DNA from: Bradyrhizobium sp. 149
GTDB lineage: Bacteria; Pseudomonadota; Alphaproteobacteria; Rhizobiales; Xanthobacteraceae
Reading direction: 5' to 3'
Assembly: GCF_023073915.1 (NCBI RefSeq)
Contig: NZ_JADPKK010000013.1
Coordinates: 372,001-436,000 of the forward strand
DNA length: 64,000 nucleotides
How positions within the stretch are numbered: the first letter of the stretch is position 1; each line of letters opens with the position of its first letter. Positions 8,538-17,915 of the stretch are shown here, in pieces. The notes beneath the pieces are model-generated. The model was not told the DNA's origin and made no database searches. It was given only the letters and a program-made list of their open reading frames with translations. The position numbers and the translations under genes were made by a program.

Positions 8538-9966
8538 CACGCTTCTCCTCGCTCGCTAGCGGCACGGCGATTTCGCAATGAACGCCGTCAGGTTCGAACC
8601 GAAGCTTCGTTTTGGCACCGAGCTGATAAGGAAGTGCTCTCTCGATCAATTCGCTTCCGTAGCCTTTTCTCGCCGGCCCGCCCTCAGGCATTGCAACCCC
8701 GCTTTCGCGCCATACCACGATCGCTTGCCGCCTGGATCGATCGTTCTTGACCTCCCACCGCACCATCAGCCGGCCTGAGGGTTGGCCGAGGGCGCCGTAC
8801 TTTACCGCATTCGTGGCGAGTTCATGCAGCGCGAGCGCCATCGATTGCGCCGAGATCGCCGGCAACGGCGCCGCCGGCCCCTCGGTCATCACCTTCCCCG
8901 CGTCGGCACTGGCGTGCGCCTCCAATTCGGCCCTAACCAGATCACCCAGTTCGATCGGCCTATTGTCGCTTTGCGCGAGCAAACCTTGGGCCCTGGAGAG
9001 GGCGCCCAACCTGCTTTCAAAATCGTCCGCAAAGTCGTCCAGAGACGGGCTCGATCTGATCGTCTGCCGGGCAAGTGATTGGACGACACCGAGCAGGTTG
9101 CGCCTGCGGTGCTGCAGTTCGGCCAAGAGAACCTTCTGCCGATCTTGAAGCATACGCAGTTCGTGGATGTCCGTCATCGTGCCAACCCAATCGACAGCGT
9201 CTGCATCCGAACTGACTTTCATCGGTACCGCGCGGGTCTGATGCCACCTGAACTCTCCGTCGGCGGAACGCCTGACACGGTGCTCGACGTAATACTCGCC
9301 CTTGGCGCGCGCTTCCAGCCAGGCCGCCTGGGTTTCTTTGCGATCATCCGGATGGATCGCGTCGAGCCAACCAAGGCCGATGCTGGCAGCGAAGCTCAGA
9401 CCGCTGAAGATGGTCCATTGCGGACTGGCCCAGATGCGCTCACCATCACCTTTCGAGCGGAAAACCAGCTGGGGTATATTGGTGGCGAGAACGCGGAACA
9501 GCTCCTCGCTTTGCGCGAGCTGCTCCGCAGCACGGTGCTGGCTGGTGCGATCGCGCAGCATCTTCACGAAACCCGCGTCCCGGTCCGCCAGCGGCATCAG
9601 CAGGCCCGACGCCCAGAGCCGCGTGCCGTCCTTGCGCATCTGCCAGCGTTCGTCCTCGGCGCGGCCCTGAGCTAGCGCGCTACGTCGTTCTTCGGCTGCC
9701 GCCTCAAAACCACCCTCCTCGGTGGGAAAAATCGCATCCGCCGATTTTCCTAGAATCTCGTCGGTCTTGTACCCGAGTAACCGCTCGGCGCCCGGGTTCC
9801 AGCTGGTGGTTATGCCGTTCGGGTCTGTTGTGAAGATAGCAAAGTCCGTCGCGCTCTCGAATACGAGGCGCAACAGTTCATTGTCCGGGGGTGCCGAACG
9901 TTTTGTCGGATGATTGCTCTCCTGCACGCGGACAATCTCCAGCACTCGCGCTGGGCAGCGCGCCAA
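8530..9966 (-). CDS. HWE-family sensor histidine kinase with two PAS domains
   Basis: A 478-residue protein without membrane segments, so cytoplasmic. PAS1 spans about 28-145 (FAIFTTDPNGITTSWNPGAE) and PAS2 about 150-270 (with a PAC end VDWVGTMTDIHE). An HWE kinase core follows: His286 in ELQHRRRNLLGVVQSLARQT, the N-box as ALHELATNAVKYGAL, and the W-x-E signature as VVWRES near the C-terminus. HWE kinases are typical of alphaproteobacteria and often sense light, redox or small molecules through PAS domains; no flavin-binding LOV cysteine motif is evident. It is translationally coupled to the single receiver downstream. The exact start is uncertain because an in-frame GTG 13 codons inside is also possible. 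Confidence 0.9.
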   Translation of the reverse strand: MARCPARVLEIVRVQESNHPTKRSAPPDNELLRLVFESATDFAIFTTDPNGITTSWNPGAERLLGYKTDEILGKSADAIFPTEEGGFEAAAEERRSALAQGRAEDERWQMRKDGTRLWASGLLMPLADRDAGFVKMLRDRTSQHRAAEQLAQSEELFRVLATNIPQLVFRSKGDGERIWASPQWTIFSGLSFAASIGLGWLDAIHPDDRKETQAAWLEARAKGEYYVEHRVRRSADGEFRWHQTRAVPMKVSSDADAVDWVGTMTDIHELRMLQDRQKVLLAELQHRRRNLLGVVQSLARQTIRSSPSLDDFADDFESRLGALSRAQGLLAQSDNRPIELGDLVRAELEAHASADAGKVMTEGPAAPLPAISAQSMALALHELATNAVKYGALGQPSGRLMVRWEVKNDRSRRQAIVVWRESGVAMPEGGPARKGYGSELIERALPYQLGAKTKLRFEPDGVHCEIAVPLASEEKRDD

Positions 9967-10087
9967 CTCGCCAGCGACAATCGCGAGAGTCCAAGGACGT
10001 TCCTAAGCTGGTTCACGACCCAGGTTCCGGAGGATCGAGCGACGTCCGATCGCGCTGACGGCGCCGGACAGGAGGGCCTATAAGTAC

Positions 10088-10199
10088 CGAGGCCGGCATT
10101 CGCCTCGGCGAGAGCATCGAGAGAGACATATAATGGCGGTGTGCACCGGCCCGGACTGGCCACTCCTCGCGGCCCGCCTGCTATCTGAGCGAGCATTTA
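10088..10199 (+). pseudogene. Decayed fragment of a LysR co-inducer domain
   Basis: About 110 bp on the plus strand align by eye with the intact LysR gene at 5976-6884. The frame reads EAGIRLGESIERDI, against DAGIRLGESVEKDM in the intact gene, then hits a stop. After a frame change the nucleotides continue to match (GCACCGGCCCGGACTGG against the intact gene's GCATCGGCCCGGATTGG, and TATCTGAGCGAGCATTT against TATCTGAGAGAGCATCC). No DNA-binding domain or further coding sequence surrounds it. This is a remnant of a paralogous LysR gene, not a functional gene. Confidence 0.72.
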
Positions 10200-10562
10200 C
10201 GGGCGCGGCAAGAGCGTACGCAGTTTCTCCTCCAATTGGTCGATCGAGAACGGCTTGCCGATTGCCGGCGTATTCCTGAACTCTTCCTCCAGCGGCGGTC
10301 CGCCGTACCCCGTGCTGAACAGGAAGGGAATTTTCCGTGCGCGCAGGATGTGGGCGACCGGGAAAACGAACTGCCCCGCAAGGTTGACGTCGAGGAGCGC
10401 CACATCGAACGATGCGGTGGTGGCAAGTTCGCATGCCTTTGGCAAGTGAGCGGCCGAGGCGACCACTTTCAGCCCCAGTTCCTCGAGCATGTCTTCGAGC
10501 ATGAGGGCCACCAGACCCTCATCTTCGACCAGGAGCGCCCTGGCGCCGGACAGCTCAACCAT
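10197..10562 (-). CDS. Single-domain response regulator (partner of four-PAS HWE kinase)
   Basis: A 121-residue receiver-only protein: VEDEG acidic pocket near residues 12-16, phospho-acceptor Asp58 in LLDVNL, Thr in FSTGYG, Lys in IGKPFS. The chosen ATG overlaps the stop region of the upstream kinase by 8 bp (ATGGTTGA), the same arrangement as the neighbouring pair at 8.1-10.0 kb; a longer in-frame start would run far into the kinase. The stop codon abuts the LysR remnant on the opposite strand. Confidence 0.9.
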   Translation of the reverse strand: MVELSGARALLVEDEGLVALMLEDMLEELGLKVVASAAHLPKACELATTASFDVALLDVNLAGQFVFPVAHILRARKIPFLFSTGYGGPPLEEEFRNTPAIGKPFSIDQLEEKLRTLLPRP

Positions 10563-12738
10563 TGGACGCTGCAAGCATAATGGGAAACACCATGCGGCAG
10601 CGGGTGCCCTCCGGTTCGAACACCAGATCGAACTCTCCGGCGAGGTCATGCTCGACGCAACGCTCCATCAGCCGCGTGCCGAATCCCCGGCGCTTGGGCG
10701 GAGTGACCAATGGTCCCCCGCGTTCGCGCCATTCGCACTCGACAACGCCTTGCGGCCGCTCGCCGGTGCCAACCCGCCAGGTGAGGGACACGGCCCCCTC
10801 CGGCACCGAGAGGGCGCCGTATTTCGCGGCGTTGGTCAGAAGCTCGTTGAGCACCATGGTGATGCTCAGCGCGGTGCGCGCGTCCAGATCGACGTGAGGC
10901 CCGCCTGTCGCGACACGTCCGCCCGACACTGGAGCGACGATATCGTGGACCAGCCTTTCGAAAGGGGCATCCTGCCAGTTTCGCCTGGTGAGCAGGTCGT
11001 GCGCGCGCGCGAGCGCAAGCAGCCGTCCCATGAAGGTCGGCAAAAATTCCTGCAAGTCGGCAGCATGGCGAGCCGTCTGGTTCGCAAGGGACTGCACCGT
11101 GGCGAGCGTGTTTTTCACGCGGTGGTTCAGTTCGTCGATGAGGATCTTTTGGGCGTTCTCGGCGCGCTTGCGCTCGCTGATGTCGACAAGCATGTTGATG
11201 GCGCCGACCAGATTCCCCGCCGCGTCGCGCAGCGGCGTTGGATAAGGAATGAACGGTACGCGTCTGCCGTCCGGGCGCTCGGCCACCGCTTCGGCACCGC
11301 GGACCGGCCGGTTTTCGCGTAGCGCGACGGCCATCGGGCATTCATTGTGTGGCAACGGCGTGCCATCGGGCCAATAGAGCTTCCAGGTCACACACCACTC
11401 GTCGCCAGGTTGAGGAGTTCTTCCCGCCATCTCGACCGCGGCTCGATTGTAGAAATTGATGCGACCCTCGGCGTCCGTCGTGTAGATGGCTGCCGGCAGT
11501 GCCTCCAGGAGATCGCGCATGCGCTGCTCGCCATCGCGCAGGCGGTCCTCCAGTTGCTTGGTAGCGGTGACATCCTGCGCGACACGTACGCCATAAAGGA
11601 AGCGACCTGCCGTATCCCGCACCGACGAACTGAAAATATCGAGATGGCGCACGGACCCGTCGGGCCGCAATGCGCGCTTGCGAACCGTGTAGTTCTCGAT
11701 TTCGCCGCGGACCTGCCGCGCGTACAGTTCGGCATCCTCCGCCTGGTCGTCGGGATCGGTGTAGTCAAAGAAAGTCATTCCGAGCAGATCGCCGCGCGAG
11801 CGTCCCGTGATGCGGCAGAGGGAATCATTCACCCGCAAGAAGCGGCCGTTCTCGTCGGTCTCGGAGATGCCGACGCTGGCGGCCTCATAGGTTGCCGCCA
11901 GCCGGGCTTCGCTGGCTCGCCGTGCCTCTTCAGCAACATGCAGTTCAGTGACGTCGGTTGTGAAGCAGCGCGTGTTGACGAACTTGCCGTCCACCATGCG
12001 GCTGTTCGAGGTAATCAGGACGTGCTTGACCGTGCCGTCGCGGGCGCGCAGCCGGGCAGGATAGCGATGGAGCGGCTCGCCACACGAAAGGCGCTGGAGG
12101 ATATCGCCGATCACCGGAGCGTCGGCATGAAACTCCGCAACATGGCGGCCGATGTACTCCTCGGGCCCGTACCCAAGCAGATCCAATTCGGCTTTATTAG
12201 CGCGAAGGATAATTCCTTCGCCGCTGACGATATGAAGGCCCACCGCGCCGTTGTCGAAGAAATCCTCCAGATCCTGAGTGGTCCGGCGGACTTCTTCCTC
12301 GACCTGCTTGCGTCCGGTGATGTCCTGGAAGCAATTGATGGCGCCTTGGATCCGGCCAGAATGGTCGCGCAAAGCGCGGATGTTGACCAGGGCCGAGAAG
12401 CGAGATCCATCCGGCCGCGCCATGATGACTTCGGCATTGCGCGTCGGCGTTCCCACACGAACCGCCGTGGCCATGGGACAGTCGGAATGGGCAAGCGGAG
12501 TTCCATCGAACAGGTAGAGCTGATGCGAACCGCAGAAGCGCTCCTTCTTCGGAATATCAGGTGTTCGCCCCCACAACTCCACGGCTTCAGCGTTGTAGGC
12601 GACAAGCAGTCCCTCCGCGTCACAGAGATAGACCGCTCCGGGAATGGCATCGAGCGCGGCGTGGCCGGCCGCAACCAGCGCCTCGAACTCCGTGGGCCCG
12701 TGCCGAGCGGAGAGCGGAAATTCTTCGACGTTCGACAT
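10555..12738 (-). CDS. HWE-family sensor histidine kinase with four PAS domains
   Basis: A 727-residue soluble kinase. Four PAS/PAC repeats occupy about 20-145, 155-270, 275-398 and 405-525. The first and fourth are close relatives (both have DGTPL-H--CPMA and ARPDG/ERPDG blocks), suggesting internal duplication. The HWE core has His539 in ELNHRVKNTLATVQSLANQT, the N-box as VLNELLTNAAKYGAL, and the WRE signature as ECEWRERGGP. Input ligand unknown. Paired with the overlapping downstream receiver. Confidence 0.93.
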   Translation of the reverse strand: MSNVEEFPLSARHGPTEFEALVAAGHAALDAIPGAVYLCDAEGLLVAYNAEAVELWGRTPDIPKKERFCGSHQLYLFDGTPLAHSDCPMATAVRVGTPTRNAEVIMARPDGSRFSALVNIRALRDHSGRIQGAINCFQDITGRKQVEEEVRRTTQDLEDFFDNGAVGLHIVSGEGIILRANKAELDLLGYGPEEYIGRHVAEFHADAPVIGDILQRLSCGEPLHRYPARLRARDGTVKHVLITSNSRMVDGKFVNTRCFTTDVTELHVAEEARRASEARLAATYEAASVGISETDENGRFLRVNDSLCRITGRSRGDLLGMTFFDYTDPDDQAEDAELYARQVRGEIENYTVRKRALRPDGSVRHLDIFSSSVRDTAGRFLYGVRVAQDVTATKQLEDRLRDGEQRMRDLLEALPAAIYTTDAEGRINFYNRAAVEMAGRTPQPGDEWCVTWKLYWPDGTPLPHNECPMAVALRENRPVRGAEAVAERPDGRRVPFIPYPTPLRDAAGNLVGAINMLVDISERKRAENAQKILIDELNHRVKNTLATVQSLANQTARHAADLQEFLPTFMGRLLALARAHDLLTRRNWQDAPFERLVHDIVAPVSGGRVATGGPHVDLDARTALSITMVLNELLTNAAKYGALSVPEGAVSLTWRVGTGERPQGVVECEWRERGGPLVTPPKRRGFGTRLMERCVEHDLAGEFDLVFEPEGTRCRMVFPIMLAASNG

Positions 12739-12924
12739 GGGGTGCCCTCGGCGTGGAGGCGGCGGCCGGACGCGAGTTCCGCCAGTCTCGAAATGGAAGG
12801 TCGACCGCCCCCCTGTGGGCCCGCCGAACGATCCCTAACGTCCCACGCGGCAAGCGGTTCCCCAGCGAGCCCTACATCCTTCGTCGAACCCCGTTTGAAC
12901 GCGCCTGCCGGCCGTTCGGAAGCT

Positions 12925-13629
12925 CTACCAAGAGACTGACACCCTACCCGTCATCACGCCGCCGCGCTTGATCACCTCCTTACCTAACGCCGCAAGATGC
13001 ACTTGATCCGGTCCGTCGCCGATGCGGATGAAGCGGGCGTAAACGTAGGCACGCGCCAGGAAAGTGTCCTGCGAGACGCCGGCGGCGCCGTGGATCTGGA
13101 TGGCGCGATCGATGACGCGGGCGGCCATGCTGGGCACCACGATCTTGGCGGCCGCGATCAGGTCACGCGCTATCTTGTTGCCTTCGCGGTCCATCCTGTC
13201 GGCGGCTTGCAGCGTCAAGAGCCGCGCCTGTGCGATCTCGCAGAAGGAGTGCGCGATGTCCTCGCGCACCGAGCCTTGGTCTGCGAGCGGCTTGCCGAAG
13301 GCTGTGCGGGAGACCGCGCGCTGGCACATCAATTCGAGCGCGCGCTGGGCGCAGCCGATCAGCCGCATGCAATGGTGGATACGGCCGGGGCCGAGGCGAC
13401 CTTGCGCGATCTCGAAGCCGCGGCCCTCGCCGAGCAGGATGTTCTCCGCGGGCACACGGACGTTCTCGTAGACGATCTCGGGATGGCCGACCGGCGCATC
13501 GTCATAGCCGTAGGTGAGCATGTCGCGCACGATGCGCACGCCGGGCGTCGCCTTCGGCACCAGGATCATGGATTGCTGGCGGTGCACCGGGACGGCAGCC
13601 TGCACAGCAGCCCCTGCCAGCGGCACCAT
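12925..13629 (-). pseudogene. 5'-truncated acyl-CoA dehydrogenase (ACAD10/11-type)
   Basis: About 215 residues match only the middle beta-domain and C-terminal helical domain of an ACAD10/11-type acyl-CoA dehydrogenase. Visible segments are [50 protein letters not shown] and [12 protein letters not shown]. Intact members have about 400 residues; the N-terminal helical domain and the flavin-contact T/S-E-P segment are absent. The 27 bp before the Rieske/FAD gene leave no room for them. No ribosome site precedes the first ATG. I read this as a deletion remnant. A full-length relative is at 59.06-60.34 kb. Confidence 0.8.
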
Positions 13630-13656
13630 TGACGCAAGTCAAGATCGGATACGGCC

Positions 13657-15180
13657 TCAGCCGCGCGTCCGCTCCATCTCCAGCTCGGCCTTGAGATTAT
13701 CGAGATCGCGATAAATTGACGCGACCGCAAGGACGCGGCCGCCCTTGCGGTACTTCAGCAGGCAGTCCTTGCCGGAAATGCTGCCGTCGATCGCGATGTC
13801 GTCGAAGCTCTCGGCGTGGCCGACATAGTTGATCGGCACGTCATAGTGCTGCGACCAGAAGAACGGCACGGCGTCGAAGCGCTCGCGCTTGCCGAGCATG
13901 TTGCGCGCCGCCGTCTGGCCCTGCCGCTCCGCCACGACCCAGTGCTCGACGCGGATGGTTTGCCGCGAATGCGGATCGGGCCAGCGCGCGATGTCGCCGG
14001 CCGCGAAGATGCCCGATACGCTGGTCTCCAGATATTCGCTCACGCTGACGCCCCGGTCGGCCGCAAGCCCCGCCCGCTCGGCGAGCGCGAGGCGCGGCTT
14101 GACGCCGATGCCGACCACGACCAGTTCGGCCTCGATCACACCACCGCTCTTCAACGTGGCGCGCGTGCCGTCCAGCTTTTCCACGGTGTCCTCGAGATGG
14201 AAGTTGACGCCATTCTCCTCATGCAGCGCGCGCACGAAGTCGCCCATCTCGGGACCGAGCACCTTCTGCATCGGCCGTTCTTCCGGCGCGACCACGTGCA
14301 CCTCGATCTTGCGCGCCCGCAGGGAGGCCGCAACTTCGAGGCCGATGAAGCTGGCGCCGATCACCAGCGCACGCTTCGCGCTGCCGGCCGCCTTGATGAT
14401 GGCGCGGCTGTCGGCGACCGAGCGCAAGGTGTAGACATGAGGCTGGTCCGCCCCCGGAATCTGCAGTCTGATCGGCTCGGCGCCGGTCGCGAGCAGCAGC
14501 CGGTCGAACGGCAGCCTGTCGCCGTTGCCCAGCGTCACGCTGCGCGTTTTGGCTTCGATCGCCGAGACATTCGTGTTGAGCCTAAGGTCGATGCCGGCGT
14601 CTTGATAGTAGTCCTCGCCCCGCAGCGGCAGCCAATCCTCCGGCGCGCTGCCCGCGAGGTAATCCTTGGAGAGATTGGGCCGGTCCACCGGCATCGCGCT
14701 GTCATTGCTGAGCATGGTGATAGCGCCGGCAAAGCCCTCGCGGCGGAGCGTCTCCGCCGCCGCGAAACCCGCCGCGCCGCCGCCGACGATGACGAATTTT
14801 TCCGGCGCCGGTGCCGTACGGTGAGACACCGAAGGCTTCGGCATCTCGCGCTTGCGCTCTACGATGATCTTGTCCTGATCGCGCGAGACCTCCCACACCG
14901 CCAGCGCGTTCAGCGCCGGCGGACGGGTCGCCTCGCCTGATCGCAAGGAGAAGCAGGCGTGATGCCAGGGGCAGCGGATGGTGTCGGCAACGACCAGCCC
15001 TTCGGCGAGCGGTCCGTGATAGTGGCTGCAGGCCGGCTCGATCGCAAAGATCTCGCTGCCGACCTGCACCAGCAGGACGTCTTCCTCGCCGACATGGCCG
15101 AGCAATTTGCTGTCCTTGAACTCGGCCAGCGACACGCCCCTGCTCAGGTCAGGCCCGCTCGGCTTCTCATCCTCGGTCAT
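13657..15180 (-). CDS. Rieske-type ferredoxin fused to FAD/NAD(P)H oxidoreductase (AIFM3-like)
   Basis: A 507-residue fusion. The N-terminal Rieske [2Fe-2S] domain (about 15-110) has ligands Cys51-x-His53 and Cys70-x2-His73. An FAD-dependent pyridine nucleotide-disulphide reductase domain follows, with a GGGAAGFAAAETLRREGFAG dinucleotide motif near residue 125, a second NAD-binding motif ALVIGASFIGLEVAASLRAR and a GIFAAGDIA FAD motif. It probably moves electrons from NAD(P)H to an unknown acceptor, like bacterial homologues of AIFM3 and ferredoxin reductases. The start follows AAGGAAGC. It lies 26 bp downstream of folE on the same strand, so cotranscription is likely. Confidence 0.9.
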   Translation of the reverse strand: MTEDEKPSGPDLSRGVSLAEFKDSKLLGHVGEEDVLLVQVGSEIFAIEPACSHYHGPLAEGLVVADTIRCPWHHACFSLRSGEATRPPALNALAVWEVSRDQDKIIVERKREMPKPSVSHRTAPAPEKFVIVGGGAAGFAAAETLRREGFAGAITMLSNDSAMPVDRPNLSKDYLAGSAPEDWLPLRGEDYYQDAGIDLRLNTNVSAIEAKTRSVTLGNGDRLPFDRLLLATGAEPIRLQIPGADQPHVYTLRSVADSRAIIKAAGSAKRALVIGASFIGLEVAASLRARKIEVHVVAPEERPMQKVLGPEMGDFVRALHEENGVNFHLEDTVEKLDGTRATLKSGGVIEAELVVVGIGVKPRLALAERAGLAADRGVSVSEYLETSVSGIFAAGDIARWPDPHSRQTIRVEHWVVAERQGQTAARNMLGKRERFDAVPFFWSQHYDVPINYVGHAESFDDIAIDGSISGKDCLLKYRKGGRVLAVASIYRDLDNLKAELEMERTRG

Positions 15181-15206
15181 GACGTGCTTCCTTGAGCTGT
15201 CGCGGA

Positions 15207-15833
15207 TCAATCGTCCGAATTGGCCAGCCCCAGCAGCTCCTGACGCGTCAACGCATTGTCGCGGAACACGCCGAGCATGCGGCTGGTGACGAGATCGGTC
15301 CCGGGCTTGTGCGCGCCGCGCGTGGTCATGCAGTGATGCGTTGCCTTGATGATGACCCCGACGCCTTCGGGCCTCAGCACATCGTTGATCGTGTTGGCGA
15401 TCTGCGCCGTCATCTTCTCCTGGATCTGAAGTCGCTTGGCGTAGATGTCGACGAGACGCGCGAGCTTGGAGATGCCGACGACGCGCCCTTGCGGGATATA
15501 GGCGACCCAGGCGCGGCCGACGATCGGCGCCATGTGGTGCTCGCAATGGCTTTCGAAGCGAACGCCGCGCAGGACGATCATCTCGTCATAGCCTTCGATC
15601 TCCTCAAACGTCTTTTGCAGGATTTCGGTCGGATCCTGCGCATAGCCGGAGAAATACTCCTCGAAGGCGCGCGCGACCCGGTCCGGCGTGTCACGCAGAC
15701 CGTCGCGCGCGGGATCGTCGCCGGCCCAGCGGATCATGGTCCGGATCGCCTGCTCGACCTCCGCCCTCTCAGGCCGTTCGCTCGGCGCCTGCGCGACCGC
15801 GACACGTTCCAGCCTGCGCGTTTGTGTCTTCAT
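15207..15833 (-). CDS. folE: GTP cyclohydrolase I (type IA)
   Basis: It converts GTP to 7,8-dihydroneopterin triphosphate, the first step of tetrahydrofolate/pterin synthesis. The 208 residues show the family signatures: [20 protein letters not shown] (zinc Cys/His ligands), a [22 protein letters not shown] stretch and [13 protein letters not shown] (second zinc Cys). The start has GGGGAGGC at about 5 nt; an ATG six codons upstream is less well placed. Followed closely by the Rieske/FAD gene. Confidence 0.96.
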   Translation of the reverse strand: MKTQTRRLERVAVAQAPSERPERAEVEQAIRTMIRWAGDDPARDGLRDTPDRVARAFEEYFSGYAQDPTEILQKTFEEIEGYDEMIVLRGVRFESHCEHHMAPIVGRAWVAYIPQGRVVGISKLARLVDIYAKRLQIQEKMTAQIANTINDVLRPEGVGVIIKATHHCMTTRGAHKPGTDLVTSRMLGVFRDNALTRQELLGLANSDD

Positions 15834-15971
15834 CGAGAGCCTCCCCTGCAACGAACCGCGTACAGAAGGCGGCCCAACAGCTTGGACGGCTGCGGTTGGA
15901 AAAGGTTCCCAGGATCAGGAAAAATTGGAAGGCTGGCGGAGCGGCAAGACAGCGGGACCAGAAACCCGGCT

Positions 15972-16862
15972 CTATGAGGCCGCTTTCCGCACATCGATCA
16001 CGGCCTGCGCCCATTCGGCCGGCCGCTCCTGCGGCAAATTGTGGCCGGCGCCGGTAAAGACGCGCCGCTCGAAAAATCCCTCGAACTTGCGCGCGTGGTG
16101 CGCGGTCCCGGAATTGACGCCATCGCTGTCGCCGTCGATCGCGATGGTCGGGACATGGACCGGCGGCTGCGCGGCGAGCTTCGCCTCTATCGCGGCATAA
16201 GCGGGGTCGCCCGCGACCAGCGCGTAACGGTGACGATAGGAGTGGATCACGACATCGACGAAATCGGGATTGTCGAACGAGATGGCGCTGGTCTCGAATG
16301 TCGCGTCGTCGTAGGCCCATTTCGGCGACCACATCGCCCAGAGCTGGCGCGCAAAACCGCGCCGGTTGCGCTCCAGCGCGCGGCGGCCGCGCTCATTGTG
16401 GAAGAGATATTGATACCAGAGCGCCGCCTCCTCCGGAGGTGAGGCCGGCTCCATCGAACGCGCGATGTCCTGGATGTTGTAGGAATTGCCGGAGACGAGG
16501 GCGATCACACGCTCGGGATGCAGCACGGAGACCACGCAGGCCGCGCGCCCGCCCCAGTCATAACCGCCGACGACCGCGCGCTCGATGTGAAGCGCATCCA
16601 TGAAGGCCAGGAGATCGGCGCCAAGCGCCGCCTGCTCGCCGGAGCGCAACGTCGCAGCGGAGCGGAACCGCGTCGGCCCGTAGCCGCGCAGCCAGGGCAC
16701 CAGCACCCGCGCGCCCGCTTGCGCAATGATCGACGCGGTGTCGGCATAGGCGTTCACATCGTAGGGAAAGCCGTGGCCCAGGATGCAGGGCCAGCCGTCC
16801 GGCGCGCCGTATTCCCGATAGGCGATATCGAGGATATCCGTGGTGGCGGTTTTTTGCTGCAT
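15972..16862 (-). CDS. Alpha/beta-fold hydrolase, epoxide-hydrolase-like
   Basis: A 296-residue alpha/beta hydrolase. The oxyanion segment is GHGFPYD near residue 29. The nucleophile elbow is GGYDWGGRA with Asp102, so an Asp nucleophile as in epoxide hydrolases and haloalkane dehalogenases. The catalytic His is in GAGHNLPQERP near the C-terminus. Substrate unknown. The start is the ATG giving MQQKTATTD; a longer frame begins upstream but overlaps the preceding HD-domain gene. It lies 10 bp after that gene, so the two are probably cotranscribed. Confidence 0.85.
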   Translation of the reverse strand: MQQKTATTDILDIAYREYGAPDGWPCILGHGFPYDVNAYADTASIIAQAGARVLVPWLRGYGPTRFRSAATLRSGEQAALGADLLAFMDALHIERAVVGGYDWGGRAACVVSVLHPERVIALVSGNSYNIQDIARSMEPASPPEEAALWYQYLFHNERGRRALERNRRGFARQLWAMWSPKWAYDDATFETSAISFDNPDFVDVVIHSYRHRYALVAGDPAYAAIEAKLAAQPPVHVPTIAIDGDSDGVNSGTAHHARKFEGFFERRVFTGAGHNLPQERPAEWAQAVIDVRKAAS

Positions 16863-16872
16863 ACAAGCGAAG

Positions 16873-17700
16873 CTATTTCTGCGGCCCGGACAGCGAGATG
16901 TCACGCTCGGCGCGGAACACGTTGCTGTAGAGATTGGCGATCCACTGCCGGCCGATCTCGGTCTTGTTGAGGTAGCCGATCTCGGTCTGGATATGCGGTG
17001 CGACGCTGTTCCAGTAGAATTGGGGATAGCGGTTCACGATGTCGGCAGGCGAATCGTAGCCGAGCTGGCGGTTCATGCCGACCTCCTCGAACTCGTAGTA
17101 GAGCGCGTTGGCCTTGCGCAGATAGTTGGGGTCGCCAAGCTGCCCAATGAAGTCGGCGGCACGGAGGATCGAGGCCTCGTCGTCATAGTCCTGGCCCTCC
17201 CGGGCCGGAAACCGCGTGCCCTCGATGGCGCGAGCGATGCGTTCGCTGTCAACGCCCCGGACCGGCGGCAGCCGCCGCCGCACAAACAGCTTCGAGCGAT
17301 CGACGTGATACATCATCAGACTGGCATCCGAAGCGCCGCGCGGCAACGACACCTTGGTGCCGGAATCATCGATGATGAAACCGTCTTCGTCATCCTCCGG
17401 AAACAGACCGCGGACGTAACCGATGTCGTGCGCGAGGCAGGCGATCAAAACGTGGATGTAGTCCTCTGCCGCAAGATGCGTGTGAAGATTGCGTCCCATG
17501 AGGATCGCCTGAGCGGCGAGCGTCACCAGCATCGTATGTTCGATATTGTGATAGAGTGCGTCGCTGTTGCCGATGCATTCCATCGCCGTGCGGGTCGAGC
17601 CTTCCAGCACCCTGGCGTAGGACTCGTCGTAGCGGCGCCGCATGAACGAGCCCAGCAACCTTTCCAAGGTCTCGGCCGCCAGTCTCGGTAACGTCATCAT
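16873..17700 (-). CDS. HD-domain metal-dependent phosphohydrolase
   Basis: A 275-residue protein with an HD-superfamily metal site: His51 and His55 in YHNIEHTMLVT, and the His91-Asp92 doublet in CLAHDIGY. The family includes nucleotide and cyclic-nucleotide phosphodiesterases, and the sequence resembles the stand-alone Npun_R2479-type HD proteins of unknown substrate. No sensory or membrane domain is attached. First gene of a short operon with the alpha/beta hydrolase. Confidence 0.82.
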   Translation of the reverse strand: MMTLPRLAAETLERLLGSFMRRRYDESYARVLEGSTRTAMECIGNSDALYHNIEHTMLVTLAAQAILMGRNLHTHLAAEDYIHVLIACLAHDIGYVRGLFPEDDEDGFIIDDSGTKVSLPRGASDASLMMYHVDRSKLFVRRRLPPVRGVDSERIARAIEGTRFPAREGQDYDDEASILRAADFIGQLGDPNYLRKANALYYEFEEVGMNRQLGYDSPADIVNRYPQFYWNSVAPHIQTEIGYLNKTEIGRQWIANLYSNVFRAERDISLSGPQK

Positions 17701-17915
17701 GGATGCAGCCCCGTCTGTCGGTGGTGTTCCACGCCAACTCCCGACGTCTTATTCTCGTCCTCGACGCAAGCGCCAGCATAGCCCATCTTGGGCCGACTGA
17801 CCAAATCCTGGGGCGACAGCACGGAAATATATTACTGTTGTGCCACGCAACATAAGATTGCGATTACAACTCGATACATCCAAAGCGCCGACGGCACCGT
17901 AGCGGCAAAACCGCG

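Noticed and set aside
11347..12939. A 530-codon plus-strand frame opposite the four-PAS kinase
   Set aside because: Antisense shadow; the minus strand has four PAS domains and an intact HWE core.
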